Origin: Pseudomonadota bacterium
GTDB lineage: Bacteria > Pseudomonadota > Gammaproteobacteria > Burkholderiales > Thiobacillaceae
DNA length: 9,862 bases
Assembly: GCA_021821425.1 (NCBI GenBank)
Contig: JAKACL010000090.1
Span: 1 to 9,862 of the forward strand
Reading direction: 5' to 3'
Every line of letters begins with the position of its first letter. The first letter of the stretch is position 1. The notes below the pieces were generated by a model that saw only the letters and a program-made list of their open reading frames with translations, was not told where the DNA came from and did no database searches. Made by a program: the position numbers and the translations under genes. Below, piece after piece: positions 4,833 through 9,862 of the stretch.

Positions 4833-7367
4833 TCAATGCGCCGAGCGGGCGCGCATGCGGGCGTCCAGCGCCGCCAGCTCGGCGGCGGCGGCATCGAAGT
4901 CGCCGCCCTGCACATGGCTTTCGATGCGCGCGGCCCCTTCGCGGACGACGGTGGCCATCACGCTGGCGGCGGCGCCCTTCAGCGCATGGGCTTCCCGGCG
5001 ACAGGCGGTGCTGTCGCCCTGCGCGATGGCATCCTTCAACACGGCCAGACTGGCTTCGGTGGTGCTGTGAAATGTCGCTTCCAGGTCGTTGACCAGGGCG
5101 GGGTTGCCTGGATAACGCGCCTCCAAGGCCGCGCGGTCGAGCAGCGGCACGGGCGGGACCGGCACGATCTTGGGCAGCCACTGCATCAGCAGGGCCACCA
5201 GCGCGGCTTCGGTATACGGCTTGCTCATGTAGTCGTTGGCGCCGGCCGCCAGACAGGCCTCGCGGAACCCGCTGCTGGCGTTGGCGGTAAGCGCGATGAC
5301 GGGAATGCGGCTGACTTCGCCGGCCATGCAGCGAATTCTGCGGGTGGCTTCGAGGCCGTCCATTTCCGGCATTTGCCAGTCCATCAGCACCAGGTCGAAG
5401 TGTTGCTTTTCCAGCAGGTCGAGCGCCTGCTGGGCGCTGGCTGCCACGGTGTGCTGCAGGCCCATCTCGCGCAGCTGGTGGGCCAGCACTTTCTGGTTCA
5501 CCGGGTGGTCTTCCACCACCAGGATGTGCCCGCGCAGCTGCACCGACGCGTGCGACGGCAGCTCGACCAGCGGCAGCGAAGTGGCTGGCAGGCACAGCGC
5601 CAGCGTGAAGCAGCTGCCTTTGCCCGGCGCGCTGTCGACCGTGAGCTGGCCGCCCATCAAGCCGGCCAGCTGGCTGCTGACGGCCAGTCCCAGGCCGGTG
5701 CCGCCATAGTGACGGGTGGTGGACGAGTCCGCCTGCGAGAAGGCCTGGAAGAGACGCGACCGGGCTTCGCTGCTGATGCCGATGCCGCTGTCCTGCACGC
5801 TAAAGCGGCATTCGATCGCATGGTTGAGGGCGTCGAACTGGGCACGCAAGGTGACGCCGCCCGATTGCGTGAACTTGATCGCATTGTCGACCAGGTTGAG
5901 CAGGATCTGGCGGATGCGGGTGGGGTCGCCGAGCAGGGCGTCGGGTGCCGGATCGGGCACCTCCAGCGTCAGGGTCAGGTTCTTTTCCATCGCGCGCGCC
6001 TGGAACAGCGAGACCACGTCCTGCGCCAGCGCAACCGGGGAGAATGCCACCTCCTCGATGGCCAGCTTGCCCGCCTCGATTTTCGAGAAGTCGAGGATGT
6101 CGTTGATGATGGTGAGCAGGCTTTCCGCCGAGCTTTTCAGCGTGGCGGCGTACTCGCGCTGGCGGCCGTCGAGCGGGGTTTTCAGCAGCAGCCCGCTCAT
6201 GCCCAGGATGCCGTGCATCGGCGTGCGGATTTCATGGCTGACGTTGGCGATGAATTCAGACTTGGCATGCGCCATCTGCAATGCGGCTTCGCGCGCGGCT
6301 TCCTTGGCGGCTTCGGCGGCGCGGCGCTCGGATACGTCGCGCATGATCGCCTGGATCACCGGGCGCCCCTCCAGCTGCATCGCATGCATGGCGATTTCGG
6401 CCGAGAAGGTGCTGCCGTCGAGGCGACGCCCCTGCCAGTCCATCACCGCATGGCCTTCCTGCTTGGCGCGCGCAATCGCCAGCATCGCATGGTCGTAGGC
6501 GGACAGGCCATCGGCCTGGACCGGCGTGCCGAGCTGCGCAATCGGCATCTGCAGGAAGGTGTCGACCGAGTCCATGCCGAACATCGACAGCGTGGCCAGG
6601 TTGCAGTCGGTAAAGCCCTGGTCGTCGAGTACCACGACCGCGTCGGAATTGGTTTCGAACAGCGTCTGGTATTTCTGCTTTTCGGTGTCGAGCTGGCGCG
6701 TCTGCGTCAGCATGCGGCGGCTCACCAGCAGCGCGACCAGCACCGCCAGCGCGGTGGCGATGATGCCCAGCAGCAGCATCAGGTTGCGCGTGGCCTGGTA
6801 GGCGGCGAAGGTGTTCTTGAGTGCGGTTTCGTTGTCCTCGCGCTGCAGGCTGGTCATGTTGTCGAGCGCCGCGACCAGACGGTCCTGCAGCGGAATGGCC
6901 TCTTCCTGCAGCAGCGTCAGCGCGCCGTAGTTGTTCTCGTCGAGCGCAGCCTCGACCACGCTGAACATCACCGGCTGGTTCAGGACGATGACGCTGTCGA
7001 TCTCCTGCATCAGCTGCTTCTCTTCCGGCGTGGTGAGCATGGACACAAGCAGCGCGCGGTCCTTGGCGTAGCGCTCGCCGAACTGCTGGAACTTCATGAA
7101 CATTGCGTCTTTTTCCCACGGATCGATCGACACCACGATGTTGTGCATCAGCATGGCGCGATCGCGCAGGGTGTCGCGCATCTGCGAGGCCAAGCGGGTC
7201 TTGACGTTGTTGACCGACACCACGTTTTCAAGCTCGGTATTCAGTTGCGCCATCTGGGTGACGCCGAGTCCGATCACCGCAACCATCAGCAGCATGGCTG
7301 CGGAAAAACCGAAGCCCACATTGAACAGCAGGCCGCGCAGCGGGGAGGGCACCATGGGCGAGGACAT
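4833..7367 (-). CDS. hybrid sensor histidine kinase (4HB-like sensor, PAS, HisKA, HATPase, REC, HPt)
   Basis: This 844-residue membrane kinase is a complete BarA/ArcB-style phosphorelay in one chain. A membrane segment (about 14-36) and a second one (about 193-214) bracket a roughly 155-residue helical, charged periplasmic region that looks like a four-helix-bundle sensor. A PAS domain follows (about 228-345). The dimerisation domain has NVSHEIRTPMHG with phospho-acceptor His378; the ATPase domain has N495 in DNAIKF, DSGIGI and GGTGLGLA. The receiver has Asp663 in LMDWQMPEMDG and the conserved Lys in MSKPY. The C-terminal HPt domain has His794 in EAHALKGA. No HAMP domain is evident. I chose ATG 7367: it lies 4 nt after the TAA of the FbpC gene with AAGG overlapping the stop; the frame stays open upstream to 7472, but those 35 residues overlap the ATPase gene and look non-coding. 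No response regulator is in the window, so the output is unknown. Confidence 0.93.
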   Translation of the reverse strand: MSSPMVPSPLRGLLFNVGFGFSAAMLLMVAVIGLGVTQMAQLNTELENVVSVNNVKTRLASQMRDTLRDRAMLMHNIVVSIDPWEKDAMFMKFQQFGERYAKDRALLVSMLTTPEEKQLMQEIDSVIVLNQPVMFSVVEAALDENNYGALTLLQEEAIPLQDRLVAALDNMTSLQREDNETALKNTFAAYQATRNLMLLLGIIATALAVLVALLVSRRMLTQTRQLDTEKQKYQTLFETNSDAVVVLDDQGFTDCNLATLSMFGMDSVDTFLQMPIAQLGTPVQADGLSAYDHAMLAIARAKQEGHAVMDWQGRRLDGSTFSAEIAMHAMQLEGRPVIQAIMRDVSERRAAEAAKEAAREAALQMAHAKSEFIANVSHEIRTPMHGILGMSGLLLKTPLDGRQREYAATLKSSAESLLTIINDILDFSKIEAGKLAIEEVAFSPVALAQDVVSLFQARAMEKNLTLTLEVPDPAPDALLGDPTRIRQILLNLVDNAIKFTQSGGVTLRAQFDALNHAIECRFSVQDSGIGISSEARSRLFQAFSQADSSTTRHYGGTGLGLAVSSQLAGLMGGQLTVDSAPGKGSCFTLALCLPATSLPLVELPSHASVQLRGHILVVEDHPVNQKVLAHQLREMGLQHTVAASAQQALDLLEKQHFDLVLMDWQMPEMDGLEATRRIRCMAGEVSRIPVIALTANASSGFREACLAAGANDYMSKPYTEAALVALLMQWLPKIVPVPPVPLLDRAALEARYPGNPALVNDLEATFHSTTEASLAVLKDAIAQGDSTACRREAHALKGAAASVMATVVREGAARIESHVQGGDFDAAAAELAALDARMRARSAH

Positions 7368-7371
7368 GGCC

Positions 7372-8439
7372 TTACTCGCGCCGGAATGCCACCACGTGGT
7401 CGACAGCCAGCTTGATGCCGATGCGCTCGCCGATGGCGTGGTTGTGGTGCGAAGGCACCAGCGACAGCGCACGCTGCCCGCTCGGCAGCTTCAACGTGTA
7501 GAGGAATTCGGCGCCGCGGAAGGCCTTGTTCTCGACTTCGGCCAGCATCAGGCTGTCGTCGTCGTGGACGATATCGTCGGGCCGCAGCAACACATCGACG
7601 TGACAACTGCGCACGCATTCGTCGCAGCCGCTGGCGTCGCACTCGACCGGGATGTGGCCGTTCAACACACCGAGTTCGATTTCCACCTGGTGGTCGTTGA
7701 TGACTTCGCCGGTGACCAGCGCGCCCTGGCCGACGAAGTCGGCGACGAAGCGGTTGACCGGCTCGTGATACAGGTTGTAGGGCGTGTCCCACTGCTGGAT
7801 ACGGCCCTCATGCATGACGCCGACCCAGTCGGCCAGCGAGAACGCCTCGTGCTGGTCGTGGGTGACGATCAGCGCAGTGGTCGCTTCGCGTTTGAGGATG
7901 TCGCGCACTTCGATCGACAGGCGTTCGCGCAGTTCGACGTCGAGGTTGGAGAACGGCTCGTCCATCAGGATCAGCCGCGGCCGCGGCGCCAGGGCGCGAG
8001 CCAGCGCAACGCGCTGCTGCTGGCCGCCGGACAGCTGGTGCGGGTACTGGTCGGCGTGGCCGGCGAGACCCACCAGTTCCAGCAGCTCGTCGATGCGCGC
8101 CTGCCTGGCTTGCGGGGAAACGTCGCGCAGACCGAAGCCGACGTTCTTCGCCACCGTCAGGTGCGGAAACAGCGCGTAGTCCTGGAACACCATGCCGACG
8201 CGGCGCTTTTCGGCGGGTAGCATCCAGCCGGGGCGGCTGACGACTTCGCCGCCGATGCGGATTTCGCCGCTCTGGATCGGCTCGAATCCGGAAATGCAGC
8301 GCAGCGCCGTGGTCTTGCCGCAGCCTGACGGGCCGAGCAGGCAACCGATCGCACCTTCGGGCAGGTTGAAGGAGAGGTCGGCGATGATTTTCCGTTTGCC
8401 GTACGACTGCGAAACGGAATCGAGGATCAATTCAGCCAT
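7372..8439 (-). CDS. fbpC: ferric iron ABC transporter ATP-binding protein FbpC
   Basis: The 355-residue ATPase has Walker A GPSGCGKTT (36-44), Q-loop Gln86 in VFQDYALFPH, the LSGGQQQR signature (136-143), Walker B LILMDEP with Asp160 and Glu161, and switch His194 in VTHDQHEAF. The C-terminal regulatory domain (about 240-355) has RPDDI near 286-290 and a His-rich PSHHNHAIGE, as in FbpC/AfuC-type Fe(III) importers, which drive iron-chelate-free ferric uptake from a periplasmic binding protein (FbpA, not in this window). An unusual Cys cluster, C267-x4-C272-x2-C275-x3-C279-His280, lies just ahead of RPDDI. The start is ATG 8439, 6 nt after the FbpB stop; no good ribosome binding site precedes it, so coupling to FbpB translation is likely. 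Specificity for Fe(III) rather than another substrate (e.g. putrescine, sulfate, thiosulfate) rests on family resemblance and the paired double-permease. Confidence 0.86.
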   Translation of the reverse strand: MAELILDSVSQSYGKRKIIADLSFNLPEGAIGCLLGPSGCGKTTALRCISGFEPIQSGEIRIGGEVVSRPGWMLPAEKRRVGMVFQDYALFPHLTVAKNVGFGLRDVSPQARQARIDELLELVGLAGHADQYPHQLSGGQQQRVALARALAPRPRLILMDEPFSNLDVELRERLSIEVRDILKREATTALIVTHDQHEAFSLADWVGVMHEGRIQQWDTPYNLYHEPVNRFVADFVGQGALVTGEVINDHQVEIELGVLNGHIPVECDASGCDECVRSCHVDVLLRPDDIVHDDDSLMLAEVENKAFRGAEFLYTLKLPSGQRALSLVPSHHNHAIGERIGIKLAVDHVVAFRRE

Positions 8440-8445
8440 GGGGGC

Positions 8446-9862
8446 TCAGTCATGCGGGCGCGGTCCGCGCCAGGTCAACAGGATGATCGGAATGATACCG
8501 GCAATGACAATGGCGAGTGAAGGCAGGGCGGCGCGTTCCCATTCGCCCTCCGAGGTCATTTCGAAGACACGTACGGCCAGCGTGTCCCAGCCGAACGGGC
8601 GGGTCATCAGCGTGATCGGCATTTCCTTCATGATGTCGACGAAGGCGAAGGTGGCGGCGGTCAGGAGGCTGGCGCGCAGCATGGGCAAATGCACCCGGGT
8701 CAGCAGACCGGCGGCGCCGGTGCCGAGGTTGCGCGCGGCCTCGTCGACGTTGCGGGTGATGCGGTGCAGACCGCTCTCGATTGGGCCGAAGCCCACCGCG
8801 AGAAAACGCACCAGGTAGGCCAGCAGCATCACCAGCAGCGTGCCCTTGAGGATTTCGTTGCCGTCGTAGCCGAACCCGGCGCGGCCGATATCGATCAGCC
8901 AGTTGTCGAGCGCTGCCACCGGTATGAACAGGCCGACCGCCAGCACCGCGCCGGGAAAGGCATAGCCCAGCGTGGCCAGGCGCTGCGTCCACATCATCGC
9001 GGCGCCGGGGCGCTGGCGGCCGGCATAGGCCAGCAGCAGCGCCACGGTCACCACCAGCAGCGCGCCGATGCCGGCAAGCAGCACCGAATGCCAGGCGAAG
9101 GCCCAGTAACGGCTGTCGAGGTCGACGTCAATAACCTCGCGCGTCCACAGCGCCAGCTGAATCACCGGGATCAGGAAGGCGATCGCCAGTACCGTACCGG
9201 CATACAGAAAGGCGAGCGTCGCCAGCGCGGGTGGCAGCTTGATGCGACGCTGCGCGGCGCTGCGGCCCACGGTGGTGTAGCGCATCTGCGTACGCGAGCG
9301 CTGCTCGAACACCACCGCGACCAGCACGAACAGGATCAGGATCGACGCCAGTTGCGCCGCTGCCGCCAGCGAAAACAGGCTGTACCACGCCTTGTAGATG
9401 GCGGTGGTGAAGGTGTCGTAGTTGAAGATGGCCATGGTGCCGAAATCGGCCAGGGTTTCCATCAGCGCCAGCATCAGGCCGGCGGCGATCCACGGCCGCG
9501 CCATCGGCAGCGCCACCCGGAAAAAGCCCTGTGTGCGGGAGAGGCCGAGCGATTGCGCCGCTTCCAGCGCGATCGCGCCCTGGGTGGCGAAGGCGTTTTT
9601 CGCGATGAGATACACATAGGGATAGAGCGCGAGCGACATCACCAGGATGACGCCGCCACGCGAGCGGATCTCCGGCACGCGGGTGATGTCCCAGTCTTCG
9701 CGCAGCCAGGTCAGCAGCGGCCCGGTGAAATCCAGTAGGCCGATGGCGACAAACGCAGTGACGTAGGCGGGCAGGGCCAGCGGCAGCAGGAGCGCCCAGT
9801 CGAACAGGCGGCGGCCGGGAAATTCGCACATCGCCGTGAGCCAGGCCAGCGATACGCCCAGC
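8446..9862 (-). CDS. fbpB: ferric iron ABC transporter permease FbpB (5' partial)
   Basis: The frame stays open through the right edge (Leu-Gly-Val-Ser-Leu-Ala-Trp-Leu-Thr-Ala before Met-Cys-Glu), so the ATG at 9831 is internal and the true start lies outside the window. About 471 residues are visible. The chain is a fused double permease: two copies of the EAA coupling motif, EAAQSLGLSRTQGFF and EAARNLGTGAAGLL, sit about 274 residues apart, each in a set of hydrophobic segments. This is the FbpB/AfuB/SfuB arrangement for ferric iron import, in which one polypeptide forms both transmembrane halves with the FbpC dimer. About 80-100 residues are missing compared with typical family length. The stop is 6 nt before fbpC. 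A periplasmic binding-protein gene may lie upstream, beyond the edge. Confidence 0.85.
   Translation of the reverse strand, partial: LGVSLAWLTAMCEFPGRRLFDWALLLPLALPAYVTAFVAIGLLDFTGPLLTWLREDWDITRVPEIRSRGGVILVMSLALYPYVYLIAKNAFATQGAIALEAAQSLGLSRTQGFFRVALPMARPWIAAGLMLALMETLADFGTMAIFNYDTFTTAIYKAWYSLFSLAAAAQLASILILFVLVAVVFEQRSRTQMRYTTVGRSAAQRRIKLPPALATLAFLYAGTVLAIAFLIPVIQLALWTREVIDVDLDSRYWAFAWHSVLLAGIGALLVVTVALLLAYAGRQRPGAAMMWTQRLATLGYAFPGAVLAVGLFIPVAALDNWLIDIGRAGFGYDGNEILKGTLLVMLLAYLVRFLAVGFGPIESGLHRITRNVDEAARNLGTGAAGLLTRVHLPMLRASLLTAATFAFVDIMKEMPITLMTRPFGWDTLAVRVFEMTSEGEWERAALPSLAIVIAGIIPIILLTWRGPRPHD

Noticed and set aside
4513..5595. Long N-terminal extension in frame with the DUF302 C-terminal part
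   Set aside because: It runs out of frame through the kinase's receiver/HPt region and is Arg/Ala/Gly-rich; only the sequence after about 4512 is homologous-looking.
4806..7415. 869-codon open frame on the plus strand, antisense to the hybrid kinase
   Set aside because: Its protein is rich in Gln, Arg, His, Val and Gly with no domain, and it mirrors the kinase's GC-biased codons; the kinase on the other strand has every catalytic motif.
7368..7472. 35-residue N-terminal extension of the kinase
   Set aside because: It overlaps the C-terminal coding part of fbpC and is Trp/Thr/Ser-rich, while ATG 7367 sits just after the fbpC stop and just before the first membrane segment.
7096..8220. 374-codon plus-strand open frame over the kinase 5' end and fbpC
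   Set aside because: Antisense shadow of two well-supported genes; overlaps the previous shadow and has no recognisable motif.
8689..9738. 349-codon plus-strand open frame antisense to fbpB
   Set aside because: Gln/His/Arg-rich translation typical of the reverse of membrane-protein codons; the real permease has two EAA motifs.

Overview
The window is GC-rich chromosomal DNA from what looks like a betaproteobacterium. This is inferred from codon use, the FbpB/FbpC-type iron transporter, the DUF302 protein and the BarA-like hybrid kinase; no marker gene fixes the genus. There are no RNA genes, CRISPR arrays, IS elements or phage genes that I can support, and no gene-free stretch longer than about 125 bases.

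Plus strand, left side: position 1 lies inside a gene for a metallo-beta-lactamase-fold hydrolase with the class II cyclic-nucleotide phosphodiesterase signature; it ends at 762. A visibly AT-richer stretch follows (about 770-2160), with two tightly packed genes: an SGNH/GDSL-type hydrolase with an N-terminal hydrophobic anchor and a hotdog-fold acyl-CoA thioesterase. Their composition differs from every neighbour and suggests a separately acquired lipid/ester-hydrolysis pair.

Minus strand, from 2167 to the right edge, everything runs leftward and converges on the plus-strand genes. Read in transcription order from the right edge: a double-permease FbpB-like protein (5' end outside the window); its ATPase FbpC, 6 nt downstream; a large hybrid sensor kinase (4-helix-bundle-like sensor, PAS, HisKA, HATPase, receiver, HPt) starting 4 nt after fbpC; a secreted DUF302-family gene that appears broken by an in-frame stop and a one-base frameshift; a HIT-superfamily protein resembling GDP-sugar phosphorylases (GDPGP1/VTC2 type); and a compact two-gene unit of a MNT/AbiEii-like nucleotidyltransferase and a 60-residue charged helical partner, resembling a toxin-antitoxin module.

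Likely connections: fbpB-fbpC-kinase is laid out as one operon, suggesting that the phosphorelay is linked to ferric iron import. The nucleotidyltransferase pair has its own candidate promoter, with a -10 placed so that the mRNA would begin at or next to the start codon. The best second looks are the nucleotidyltransferase/small-protein pair, the transporter-kinase operon, the broken DUF302 gene and the Cys cluster in the FbpC C-terminal domain. I found no clearly unprecedented system.
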